Origin: Anoplopoma fimbria
Taxonomy: Eukaryota; Chordata; Actinopteri; Perciformes; Anoplopomatidae
Length of the DNA: 64,000 nucleotides
Direction: 5' to 3'
Assembly: GCF_027596085.1 (NCBI RefSeq)
Contig: NC_072457.1
Coordinates: 28,870,787-28,934,786, forward strand
The notes under the pieces were generated by a model that was given only the letters and a program-made list of their open reading frames with translations, was not told the origin of the DNA and ran no database searches. Position numbers and translations under genes: made by a program. Within the stretch, counting starts at the first letter, position 1; each line of letters opens with the position of its first letter. This document shows positions 19,201 through 31,341 of the stretch, piece after piece.

Positions 19201-22200
19201 TCCACAAATGTATAAATATAGATCTGCTTAAATCAGCATAGATGACCACAGTTGAGAGATCACTAAATGCTAATAAGCCACATTAATCAAATGAGAGGTC
19301 TTTGACATAAAGATGGTGGCTTTCAATCAATTGCTACCTCTATACAAAGCCTTCTGCTGTTTGATATAATGAAATGCGATTCAGTAAATAGGGAATTTAA
19401 ATTTGAAAAAGAACAGTCACACACAGACAGACACACACACAGAGGAAAACACTGTCAGTGTAAGTAATGCCGCAGACTTTATGAAAGCTATTACACATTC
19501 ACAGTAAGATATATACCATTACGCAAAAGGCAAATAACCTTTCTTATTCTGGCTTTACGTCTGGTTAACTGACACCTAGGCTATAATTGGCTGTGTAATG
19601 TATGTAATTAGAAAAAATCAAAAGAGAGGGAGAGAGAGCCAAAGTGCTTTACTCTCACAGTGAGTTTATAAGCCCTGTTTTAACATTGATATATTTCCCA
19701 TTTTTGCAATCTATAGGTTTAATTCTAACCCACTCAATCAGTGATGAAAGCGAGCAGGAGTTCAGTACACCGTCTTTTTTAAATAATCTATCAATGCTAG
19801 TAATTGGGCATTAAAGGCTTCCTGTCTGCTTGAGCTGCAACAAAGGGTTTGTATAGTTGGTTGTGTGTATTTGTGAGGCAGAATTATCAAACTGTGTGTG
19901 GATGTGTGTGTGTGTGTGTGTGGGCAGCAGTCAGTAGAAATGCATGAGGAATAAATATGAGTGCACTGCCTTTGTTTTGTGTGAGTGGATGAGTGTCTGC
20001 ATGTGATTCAGTATGAATGTGCATGTGTGTTTTTGTAGAATCTTCATTTCATTATGGGCATCTGCAATTGAATTAGCGATGCCATGCTCATCTCCTGCAT
20101 CGACAGCGGCAGGCTGTGACCAGGTGTGTGTGTTTGTGTGTGTGTGTGTCCATTTGCATTGTGTGTGGAGGGATCACCTCTGGGTTACAAGAATCTTCAC
20201 AGTCACATTAATGCAAAGAAAGATTAACATGGGTCAGCACATTTGCATGACTGCTGGCTACAAAAAGGCAAACAACCCTGATCTTGCCCATCTGGTCTCA
20301 TGATGTTTGACCGTCAACTGGTTCTGTCCACCAACAGATATATTTACATGTAATGTGAATAGACCCAGAGTATTACAGTCAAGACTCACTTATAAAAATA
20401 CTGATGATGCAGGTAACAGTGCAGTAGCCAAACTGGCCAAAACACAACCTTTCCAGGTTATTCCCAAGTTATTTTGTAAAGATGTTCTGTAATTTAGCTT
20501 CACTGTCTTTCCACCCTCCCTTTAAGAGGGTTGTTTTCATTAAGTAGTGTTTACCTTTCTTTATCACATAACTGTGATTCCTAGCTGGGTTGGGTCCATT
20601 TGCGGCTTCTAAACCTTAGATACTGTTTTGGCATGGCCCTCTTTTCATTGCTTAGGATCCTTGCTCCTAAGCATTGAAAAACAAACAAACAAAAACATTA
20701 ACATTATTTGGGAGTCGTCTTTTAGGCCACCTGAATGAAAGTCCTGTACTCACTGTCCTATCTGTTCTGTTTCGTCTACAAAAACTCTGGCTCTTTAGTA
20801 GCTCGATGTAAGCCTTTCTTCACCAGCTAATCTCTAACTGTGTCTGTCTGCTGTCTTGTGCTGGGCAGATTGTAAACAGTTGTTTTTTAAAAAGGTTTTT
20901 GCTGGACATGACTACCAGTGGGATTGCGGAGATAGGTGAGACTCAGCAAAACCAAAACAATGAGCTATAAGAGGTCTAAATGCTCCAAAGAGCAACACAT
21001 CGATCTACCCTTTGTATCAAAAAAATGGTTTCACAGTATCTGAGGTTATTTTTCCTGAAATCTTGCATCAGTTACCATGATGAGGTCCTCCCAAAATTGA
21101 GTGACCATTGTGAGAATAGGAATGCTGAATAAGTTAAAGCCTAGGGTGGACGGTCCCTTCAAGAAAATATTCTAAAAGTTCTCTTATTGAGCAGAAAAAG
21201 TTTCAAATCACAGTACCTGAAGTGTCTATGACATCAGGGGCAAGAATATTATGATTCCCTTGTTTCTCTGGCAATATTATGAGGCTTCTGATCCATAAAG
21301 ATCGGAAAGTAAAACACCATCACAAATATCAACAGGAGTGCTTCCCCGAAACTCTGCAAGGGTTTAGCTGGTTACAGAATCAATTTAAAAAAACAAGAAC
21401 CAAAACACCAGAACATTTATAAGCGAATTTTAAATTGTTAATCACACATTTTTCTCTCATGTTCACACAGAAATCATTTCCATTCAAAATGCTAAATTGA
21501 AATCTCCAGTTAGTCAGTACTCACAGGTACAAACTTTAGCTGGTGCATTGTTTCAAATGACTCAACATGATAACAAATCAAAATTACAAATCAGGGCAGA
21601 AAGGCAAGTATTAGAGCTCATGTTGGGGACCAGATGTAGTAAAAGAAATTAACAGTAAGAGAGGCGAGATGGGGACAAAAGGGAGAGTAAACTCTTCATG
21701 ACATTATATGCTTAAGTCCCCACTTTCAAACATCAAAACAAGAATTACAGTACAGTGGCACTGTAGTACTGCATAATGCTACTTCATAACTGTGGGGAAG
21801 CCTGAGCGGAGTGGCTAGGAAAGTGGTAGGAGGCAGACACAAGAAACTGTCCAGAGAACAAAAGGTGTGACCTGCTACACGTGTAACCAAAAATATATAT
21901 ATAAATAAAACAAAGAAACAGTTAACTTGGCTTAACCGAATAAAACTCAACTCATAATAAAGGTTACTTAAATTGAACCTAACATCACGTGCACACAGCT
22001 ACACACTGATGCCCCTCCTCCATGTAAGTGCCAAAGGCCTCTGCTTAAATAGAGCCTTCCATCAGCAGGATCTGGTTCGTACCATGACTGCAGGTGAAAC
22101 TTATTACCTTCTCAAACAGGTAAGTGACAATGGCTTTACTTTACTACAACCTTCTGATAGAAACCACTTTTAGATAATTCACCATATGCTTATACAGTTG

Positions 22201-23935
22201 CGACCATGCATAAGATATAACATCTAAACTAAATACATACCGTTACATCATCTACTCCCCCCCATACATGGTTTAACCCCGTGATATCACTGGTGATGTC
22301 ATCCAGTTTATAAATAGAGGAAATGTTTGGGCACCTCCTCCTTTTGGTCTCTGGAACACATAGTGGGTATGGTAAGTCACAAAGATAGATAATGATTATT
22401 TAATTGCAGAACTTAATCAATAAACAACATGGCAGTGAAATATGGGGACAAATGGTGTGTTCTCACCCACTTTGTCACAATAACCAATAGGAATAATGGC
22501 CAGAATTATTTAAATCTAATATATAACAAAAATACAGAAAGACATTTAATTCTGATGCAGTCCACTCTCAATGAGCACAATGTAGATTGTCTAAACCATA
22601 TTCTCCTGCCATCACATGGGCTTAGCATAATCGAATCCAAACTAAGCATGGCCACGCACAGAAACACACACACATACAAGCACACATAAAGAAGTCTGAA
22701 TATGTGAAAACATACTGTTGAGGGTAATTGAAGAAGAAAGCCCCCCAAAAAGGATGAAACAAACAGGAATTTGCTTTGACACAAGCTGTTTAACACTTAG
22801 CTCGCTCACACTGTGGTATCATTTAACTGCACCATGCGCATTTTAACTCAGGCACCCGTGTACATACACATACATACACCATCCATTATTCACCGTGGAG
22901 GGCAGAGGGCATGATTGCACAGAGAAGCTGAGATGTCAAGGCTACAGCTGAAAAACCACAGTGACACCACAAAGGCAAAGCCTGTATTCAAATCAGCTGG
23001 CCCATCACCGCCTGTCCACGGCGCAGACTTAAAAGGGCTTAGAAGCAGACAGTCTGCAGAGAGCGAGTATTTTCCAAACTTAAAGAAGATTCAACTGCTT
23101 TGATTTTCTACTGAATAAAGCATGTTTCCTGTGAGACTTGGATAAAGGCAAGGTTAGCAGAGAACGGTGCACAAACATGCATATTGACAAAGCACAAACA
23201 CACATATACACACAACTTACTTTCACAGCTTGGAAGGTGTTACAGTCTTAGCTGCAAAAAGCCAAAATAAGGGTAAGAAAAGTGATACAGATGGTGGCCA
23301 GAAAAAAGGGACAGATAGGGCAGGACAAAATGTTTTCATCATGCAATGCCAGTCTTACGATATGAGAGAAATAGCAGCAAAACACAGTGGGACAGTGTGC
23401 CAGAATCAATTCTCCAGTCCTCATCAAACGTAAACATATTCAAAACGTCACATTGAAAAATAATTAGCTGGTATGGACCTTAGTGAAAGTTCAATCAGGA
23501 TAAGAACTTCATTCACTTTCTCTGCCTTCATTATTAATTGTTAGCAACAACGTTTAAGTCCAAAGAGGATGAGGCTATACAAAGCTTAAATCACATTTGT
23601 CATGCACTCTGAAAAAAGGGCGGAATATATCTTGTCTGATGTAAGCAATCAAGAGTTAATGACCAGAGCGTCTATGAAAGCAATGATGCAGCCTAAAATC
23701 TTGTAGTGTAACATCGTAAAAAAAAAACGGGTGATGGAACATCACTGGAATGTAAATTGCTTCATTGCTTCTATTATTTGTTTTGCAGGTTGAAGTTGTA
23801 AAAGTCTGCCAGAGGACGTAGCAGCAATCTCTGTTGATGCTCCATCACTCTTTTCAACAAATGAAGCCTGTGTAATGAATACATTCAATAATGCTTTTTC
23901 TGTGGTCACAAGAACTTTTAATTGGATTTTGAATT
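16256..23935. other. no gene seen; intergenic with short GT tracts
   Basis: GT-rich microsatellites at about 18250-18345, 19899-19922 and 20120-20150. A TATA-like GTTTATAAATAGAGG near 22307 and another TTAAATAGAGCC near 22046 stand in otherwise unassigned DNA. No ORF with a recognisable domain. Confidence 0.5.
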
Positions 23936-24790
23936 TGTGAGGGAGCCAAAAAGTAAAATCGAGATCTTAGCAACAGCATTTCGGACCACCCATAAAATCC
24001 CCACAGATGCTTTGCAAAGGCAGGACTTGGGCTGGGTATCTGTAACTGATACCTTTAAGGTAACCAATCAAATTATTGGCATGTTTGTCCGGAGTAAGAG
24101 CCTGGTCCAAAGTGACACCTACATTTAGTAGGGATCCTTTAACAGCAGAAAGACTTTCCATATCGCAGAGACAAAAGTGAGTCAAGCTGCCGGAAATTAT
24201 TTACCATCCAGTATTTTAAAGAGTTTAGGCAGTTATTTAAAAACATATGATGTTGCTAAGTTTTGAGGCAAAATGAATTGTGTCAATGAATATCAACTGC
24301 ATAGCAGTGATAGCAGCATCTGTCCTTACACGGCAAACAGAATTGGACCAAGGGCAAAACCTTGGGGAACACCACAATACAGAGAAGAGGCATGGTTGCC
24401 AACAGCAACTGAGAAACTCCTATCAGAGAGGTACACTGGGAGCAGAACCACTGCAGGCTGACCAAGAAAAAATTATCGCCTAAGTCTGTCAACTAGGACA
24501 GCTGTCGATGTGTCAAACGCTGCACTTGGATCAAATAGCAACAAATAGAACACACTCCTGCATCACTTTGCATCAAGATTTAATTTGTGACTACGAAGAG
24601 CTGTTTCTGTTGAGTGCAACGGATGGAATCCAGACATACTTGATATTTTGCTTCTTTAATACAGTTGGGAGCTGCTTAGCAACCACTTTACAAATACTTT
24701 GGCTTTAAAAGGCAACTTGGAGATAGGCCTTCATTTTGGGGTAAAGAAGGGTCAAGAATTTCTATTTCTCAGAAATGGCTGAATAACAGC
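23936..24790 (-). pseudogene. fossil L2/CR1-group LINE reverse transcriptase, minus strand
   Basis: Read on the minus strand, frames broken by stops and shifts carry the order of a jockey-superfamily reverse transcriptase: an SLQWF-like start, then CGVPQG-ALGPILF near 24330-24390, then YHCYA near 24290-24310 (remnant of the YADD catalytic box), then an LNVGVTLDQ-like stretch near 24080-24130 matching the usual LGV-FD segment. No continuous ORF survives. L2 is the best guess because of the VPQGS-LGP-LF and YHCYAD phrases. Confidence 0.75.
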
Positions 24791-27169
24791 TTGTTTGAAT
24801 AGAGATACCAGAGAATTGTTTGTACAAAAGGACCAATGGAGAAGTAGGTAAGATGTCAAGAGAGGTTTTCATACAGTTAACAATGTTTGTGACATCTTGT
24901 TTTGAGAGAAAAACTTAACTCCGGTCATAGAGAAGGACAAAACAAGGCAAAGTTCACACCCTGCCTACCCTTTCACCTTACCAATTGCTGCATGAAGTGT
25001 GCGTGCTTTTCAGATTTATAGCATACTGATGCCTTAAGCTTACCAATGGAGCTGCCGACACCGCCGTCCTTTTGTTGCTTGTGAGTGGATCTATAATCTT
25101 ATTAATTAAGATGCAGTATACATCTTGCTTTTGTTGGTTGTTGCAGTTTGGGGAAATAGATTGGTGTAGCTGCCCCTGATTTGAGTTTTATTTCAGCAGT
25201 AATACACTTCACAACAGGTGTAAGTGGATAAGACTGTGATTTCCTCGGAGGTCATTGATTCAAACGTTGCGTTCTGTGGCAACCACCTACCCATTACTGC
25301 CTCAAATCCCGTCATGGAGATGCAAATTTGCTTCAAGCTCCCAATGCTGATGCCAACATTTAGCCATCACCTCAGCTTCAAATTCTAAAAACTCCATCTA
25401 AAAGCAAAGTGTTGGGAGTGATATTGGTCAGAGGGTTGTATTGCTGATCTATAATTGAGTTGCAAAGTGAGAGGAAATATTTCAGCAGCCCTTTGCTCCA
25501 GAAGTAAAAGTTACTCACAGTTGGAGCATTTCTGAGGCTTGGATCAGCAGGAAACTCTCCCGGTTGAATCATCACTATAAAAGATGAACAACTGCTTTAG
25601 ATAATATCAACTTCTTTGATAAGAAGGGAAAGTTAAAAGCGTGAGTAAATACATAAAAACCTAACTATAACTCCCAAGGTACATTTTGGAAAGAAACATC
25701 CAATCACAGAGCTTAAAATGATGTTGTGTGCCTTGTTAATGGCAGGTGGAAGCTAAAGAATACCTTGTTAAGAAAACAAAAAATACAATCTGCAGATAAA
25801 ACACCTCCATTTCAAATCTGGGTTAATCTTGGATGAATTCAGCAACTATGGTGCTGTGTTTTGTTCACAAATACAACAACGAAGAGTTTTGATTACACCA
25901 CTGCTGCGACTAGAACCGGCTTCTTCTCCATGGCAACGGCGGCTGGGGCTCATGGTTATTGTAGTCGTCCGCCAAACCTAGGATTGTTAAATCATCCGGG
26001 AGAGTTCTGTGGTTCTTTTAGATAACACTGAGGATTGTTCAAGCTAAAGAAGAAGGCTTCAATATGTTGATCTGAAGTGACCAGTAAAGGCTACATGAGT
26101 GGTTTGGTGTAATCAGTAAAAAAATGTACTAAGATACTAAAAATGACAAAAAAATGATACTCTATAAAATCATTAATTAGACTTCCAGATTAATGAGCCG
26201 CCTTATGACTGCCCAATCAAATCACCTACAATATAAGTCCACTTTATGATACCATTTGTCATAAACGCCGCATTAGGAAACTCCTGACCAGCTGGTCATT
26301 GAATTATCACAAATTAAAAGCCTCTTTAACACAAGGAAATAATTTTGGTCCCCATGTAGCAGTTGATTGCACGCATGTGTGTTTGACCAAATCCAAACGA
26401 CAAAAAAAGGAAACCACCAGATACAATTATATCCTGTGAGAACCTGAAGTGTAAGGTGGGAAGTGGAATACCATTTGTCACTCAAGACCCATAGTGTGAA
26501 TAACACCTTTCAGCCCTACTGCTAATTAACTGATGATGAAGGTTACTACCACCTTTTACGACATGATGGAGGGATCTAGGCAACCCATAACCCAACAAGT
26601 TATTTTCCCTAAGACGTATCTTGACTCCTGACTCTACGTCTCATCTTGCTCTTCAGCTGGCTTTATTATTTCTACATTGTTTCTCCCTGTCTTGCCTGTT
26701 TGCCTTTCCCTTTCTACTCTCTTTCTCACTCTTCACTTCACAACTCTAGCCTCACCGGGCTGTTACGGGTTCAGCTTTGTAGCTGAGCTCTCGGGGGCAG
26801 AGGCATCAGTAGTGGGATTATGCGGAAGTGTCAGGCATCTTGGAGAAATCCATAGCACTTGAAAAAAGCCTTACCGAAGGCTGTTAAAGTATCCATCGGC
26901 GAGGGTATGGAAGGAGAGGTGCTGTAATGCAAAAGGCTTGAGCGGGTTTATCTGCAGATGGAGCACTACATGTACAGTCTGGTTCCATGTTTGATTGGAT
27001 ATCATCAAAATCCCATTTGGGCGGTTTACTTTACCAGCTGACAAGTTTGGTGATCTAAGTTGAATGTCTTGACTTGGATTTATTTTTACGCCACATCACA
27101 CAGTCTTTCTTCTAGGTAGCCTAAAGTTGAGAGGCATTGACTCAAAGGATAATGTACCATTCGTCAAAC
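24791..27169. other. no gene seen; intergenic
   Basis: Short ORFs only. The first few hundred bases may include more of the LINE fossil upstream of its reverse-transcriptase boxes, but the similarity is too weak to draw a boundary. Confidence 0.45.
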
Positions 27170-27280
27170 ATCCATCCATTCCATCCATTATCTTAAACCG
27201 CTTATGCTGTTCAGAGTCAGGGGGGAGGGGCTGGTCACCAATCACGCTCACATCCACACCTACGGGCAATTCATTTATTT
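27170..27280 (-). repeat. 3' tail of SINE/LINE repeat, minus orientation
   Basis: (CATC)n units, then ATTATCTTAAACCGCTTAT, a GGGGGG-GGCTGG segment and CACACCTACGGGCAATT. This is the reverse of the tail shared by the SINE at 6.7 kb. Only a piece is present. Confidence 0.65.
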
Positions 27281-30200
27281 CAGTATAGTATTATGCACTT
27301 AACTCTTGGGTGTTGATTCAATCGGCCAACCAGAACTAATGATGACTTCTCATGATCAATGCATCGTCTCTCCTGTTCTTTGATTCCTATATCATCTTTT
27401 CTGTCCACTCTCGGCCAATCTGTGACCTCTTCGAGTTACACTTCACAGATGGTCATGTCATGTGGTCATGTGCAGATCATGATGCAACACCTAGTTGATT
27501 GGTGTCGGTCTTTGTCTGAGATGCCACGTTTTTAACACATTCCTGCTGCGCCTTAGGCTCGAGTTGCCTGCAGATCTGCCAGTTTGGCCCAACTGTCACT
27601 CAGATGGATAGTAATGACCACCAGCCACTCATTTCAAGCAATGCAGCGTTTATAAATTGGACAGTCAACTTTTCTCGGGAGAGTTGCATAATCTGAAGAC
27701 TTGTGTAAAATGGGAACATAGAGGGCACTATTCTGGGCACTATTAAGCATATCTGTTAATTACAGATGGAGTCACTGATACTTCTTTGTTGTATTATTTT
27801 TGCGCTGAATAGCAGCCACATTTTCAAAAAGCATTCCAAACTATTAATAAAGAGATTATCAAAATATCTTTTCACTTTCAGCAGATTTGTGCAGATTCAT
27901 TGGAAATTTAACAGAGCAAAGAGAGTTCTGTATTGACTAATATTGATGTGGATTAAATGTGAAAAAAACCATCTTTTGAAAGTTTGAAATAAAATAAATA
28001 TCTCTAATTTGGTTACTGTATGAAACAGAAATCTCAGCAAAAGAATTGGTCTATTGATTGTAATAGTTAAAGAGTCATTTTCAAAATTCAGCAAAAATGT
28101 TCTTCTAAAAACAGATTTCTACAACCAGAAATTGATAAATCAAATCGAGAGACTTTCCAAATTCACGTTTGGTACCCTTTATAATATATAGCTGTCATCC
28201 GAGTCTGTGAAAGTCATTGTGCATATACATTAATGATAATTTGTATGTTCACATTGAGGGCATGGGCCACAATTGAAATGCAACCCACATGTCTTTCATT
28301 CAAGAGTGAAATCAGAAAAGCTAAGATATCTCTTATCGCTTTTGTTTAAAATGCATCCTGCATGACATCCAGCTGCCTGCTTCACAGGGACAACTATGCC
28401 AAGGTCACAGTGGATGTGCTGGCAAGTCTCTGGAGGCGGCGTAGGGTTGAGAAAGACAACCCTGTAAGAGATAGCTCTGATTTAAAATATAGCTCCCACT
28501 GGCTTTTTTAAATCACTCTGGCCTCTTGTAGCTCTGACAAGCCCACACACACATGATCGAATGGTTGGGATCAGTTGGAGATATGTGAGATTATTTTAGA
28601 AGAATAGAATTATCGACAGCACCAACTTTATTTCATATTGTGATAGATTTAGGATTAAGGTTACAAATATTTCTTTTTGTTTTTCCGACAAGGTCATTTA
28701 CCACAGAAAGGCACTAGATAAGAAGGCCCTGTTCAGTGAGTTTATGCTAGCAGAGAGAAACTCCCCTGAGCTTGATGGTGCTCCCCTGAACTATTTGTTT
28801 CTGGCTCTATATTTGTCTTCCCAGGTAACAATGTCATTTGTCACTGTCAACAGCTGGTACCATGCCTCCCTTCATGACGGGGCCTATATGGAAACCACTG
28901 CACATTACCGAGGGTGGGGAAATTAGAAGTGGTTGTTACTGGTCGCAGCTTAAATTTCCTTGGGGAATAGGATTTGTTCGTATGTAGTTGACTTAGTATT
29001 CTGTGCTCTTGTTGTACATTCATGCACATTATGAACACAAGTTCATAAGAAGGAGATTGACACCCCTCTGGAATTATGCCTTGAAGCTATGGTGAGGAGC
29101 TGATTGGATGATGAAGTGTAATAACCGCAGTGCTCATTGTATTCATCAGGCCACAAAAGGCTCATCATGTTAAAACACATCAGGTGTTATTAAGTTTTTG
29201 AAGCTCTATTAGGTGAATCTCATTAGGCTCATATTGCTTTTCACTTCCCCCATTTAATAGAAATCTCTGGTACTCAATTTTCAGAAGTCATCACAAATAC
29301 TGCAGTGTAGCCACAAGAAAAATGCAAACCAACAACCACTCTGTTATGAGGAGCAAACCACGGCCCCAATTTGTGCAGCTGCAGTAACTGAACCAGAATA
29401 ACAATGAATGAAACAACGATAAAAGAGGATCATTTAGTGTGTCCCTAGTTCTAAAGAGGCAAATAAAAGTACAAAGCCTCGATTTACAGAGATAAAAGTA
29501 ATCAAAACAGTCTTATTGACACCAAATAGCTGGCTTCTGGCTTGTTCTGTAGCAGAAAGAGCCAACTTATTCCCTCTGAGCAGAGCACAATGCTGGGAAC
29601 AAGAAAAGAGCTTGGTAATAGCTGAGATCGCTCACTGGTGCCCCAATTATATGGACAGAGCTGATGCCCCGGGACATGACTTAATGACCATAATAAGGCT
29701 TGCCTGTCTGTTCAGAATCAGCTTAGAGTGCATCCACGCTGACCTACAGCATCACTCTAGCCTTAGTTCAATTTAAACAGGCAGCATGAGAAGGAGCAGG
29801 GTGTTTTGGTGATGGGTGGGGACGAGTTAGAGACTCTCTGCAATCCTGACAGTGTCATCGATGGAGCGGGACCCCCTGAGCCCTCCTTCTCCCACCTCAT
29901 AGCCTTGATGAGGCTCAATTTGGACTTGAGCATTTCTTGTAGCTGTGGCTGCTCTTTAATTCAGTATGGCTGAGTCGCTCTGTTATTAATGGCAGGTACT
30001 TAGCTGGGAGAGACCGGTCAATAAACGAGCTGGTCCAGGAACTTAATGCCAGGCTGTACGCCAAAGGAGATACAGGCTCTCTCCATGCGGCAGCACCACC
30101 CAGATTAGACGGCGGGGGGGCAGAGATAAATAAAAAGTGAGCCAAAAAACTTTGTGTAGCAAGCGTCCATGCACTTGTGTCCTCATCGGAAATGAAAACA

Positions 30201-30650
30201 CATGAAGAGACAGAGAAGATAACCTGGATGTCATAATGGATGATTCGGCCCGTTATTGCCTGATAAAGTCCACCCAAGCGATGAACGCATTAATCACATA
30301 TCATGTATGCATTCACACTTCTTTCCATGAAGATGATTTATAAACATATCCCCAAAAACTTAGTGCTTCATAGCTCCAAAAGACAACTGCATCTTGTAGT
30401 CCTGCAATCTTCTTATCAGCACAATTACCAAAACACAAACACACCAAGGCCAGGGAAATGATTAAAGTTTCCACTGCAAGGTCACACAGATGATTTCCTA
30501 TGCTCATGCAGGGCCCATGTTAATCACTACATATGCTATATATATATTCACATGATGGCTGTGTAGATTGCATATCTCACGGTGCTCATATTAACGGTGT
30601 GTGTGTGCTGGCTGTTACAATACTGACCTCAAGTGTGTTCGTCTTGGTGC

Positions 30651-30652
<2 letters not shown>
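27281..30652. other. gene-free upstream flank of the receptor; candidate conserved non-coding DNA
   Basis: No exon recognised. The stretches 29560-29790 and 29890-30110 are unique, balanced in base composition and dense in TAAT, GTCAATAAA and AATTC cores, unlike the AT-rich neighbours. They could be enhancers. Only alignment to other fish could show this. Confidence 0.35.

Positions 30653-30703
<51 letters not shown>
30653..30703 (+). repeat. (GA)n microsatellite, about 50 bp
   Basis: A pure GA tract about 640 bp before the receptor ATG. GA tracts near promoters can act as polypurine elements, but nothing here proves this. Confidence 0.98.
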
Positions 30704-30706
<3 letters not shown>

Positions 30707-31051
30707 CCGACCAGCTGTCTGTCACAAATCTGACAATGCAGATAAACTGGACACACATGGAACCCTCTCCTACAGCAGCAGCCTGCACTGATCTGATTTG
30801 ATATTCCTAAATCACTGATAAACACTGTTTTAGTCATATAACATTCTCTTGCTTATTTCACCGGTAATCATCTCATCTCCTTCAAGAGTCGCCTCTATCT
30901 TTGTCTCCGATGCGGAGAGGGTAAAAAAGAAAAAGAAGAAAGAGAGACACGTGGTTGTTACAAGCCTGTCTCAGGACCCAGCGGAGGTGGAGAGGAGAGA
31001 GGACGCAGTCGGGATGGAGAGGACGCGGTGAGGAGAGTCCGCTCTCCAACT

Positions 31052-31102
31052 ATGGACATTCTGCTGCGGAGCATCCTGCACTGTTTTGGAATAAGGACTT
31101 AA
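31052..31102 (+). other. upstream ORF, 16 codons, in the receptor leader
   Basis: A short ORF that starts MDILLRS and ends at TAA 31100-31102. Its ATG has A at -3 and G at +4, a strong initiation context. It lies 240 bp before the receptor ATG. If the transcript starts upstream of 31052, it would be met first by scanning ribosomes. No known peptide is recognised. Confidence 0.35.
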
Positions 31103-31216
31103 AAAAGACTTAGCATATTGCGTTCTCTATCTCTCTCTCTGTCTTTATCTCTTTTTCAAAAGGAGAGACTTGCATGCAGGAGGTGGAGGATCGCAGGTGA
31201 GGAGAGAAGAAGAAAA

Positions 31217-31252
31217 ATGCCATTTGCAGGACATTTCTGTAGTGAAATATGA
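31217..31252 (+). other. upstream ORF, 11 codons
   Basis: ATG at 31217 and TGA at 31250-31252. It overlaps a minimal ATG-AGC-TGA at 31249-31257. Relevant only if this stretch is transcribed as receptor leader. Confidence 0.25.
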
Positions 31253-31264
31253 GCTGAGATCTTA

Positions 31265-31324
31265 ATGGGATGTTTCTATACATTATTTCCTCAAATTGTA
31301 TTTGAAAAAAGAATCATATCTTGA
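31265..31324 (+). other. upstream ORF, 19 codons, ending 17 bp before the receptor ATG
   Basis: ATG at 31265 with TGA at 31322-31324. A second ATG at 31270, in frame with the receptor, is closed by TGA at 31303-31305. The two short frames overlap, so reinitiation or leaky scanning would be needed to reach the receptor ATG if the leader includes this stretch. Confidence 0.3.
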
Positions 31325-31341
31325 ATAGAAAAATACTCAAA

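Larger units (their letters stand above)
30850..31341 (+). promoter_or_regulatory. putative promoter-proximal region and 5' leader of the receptor
   Basis: This purine-rich stretch leads into the receptor start codon and has no obvious TATA box close to the gene. It contains upstream ATGs at 31052, 31217, 31249, 31265 and 31270, each closed by a stop before or just at the receptor region. No splice acceptor is needed, because the coding exon is intact and intronless in this family. The transcription start cannot be placed from sequence alone, so the left boundary is a guess. Confidence 0.4.

Noticed and set aside
22300..22375. TATA-like GTTTATAAATAGAGG as a gene promoter or LTR
   Set aside because: No ORF follows, and I found neither TG/CA ends nor a target duplication around it.
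30849..31031. 60-codon frame just before the receptor leader
   Set aside because: Lysine- and arginine-rich reading of a purine-rich leader; no family resemblance.
31321..31341. Seven extra codons before the receptor ATG
   Set aside because: The frame begins at TTG and an in-frame TGA lies at 31303; the ATG at 31342 has a strong context and fits the family.
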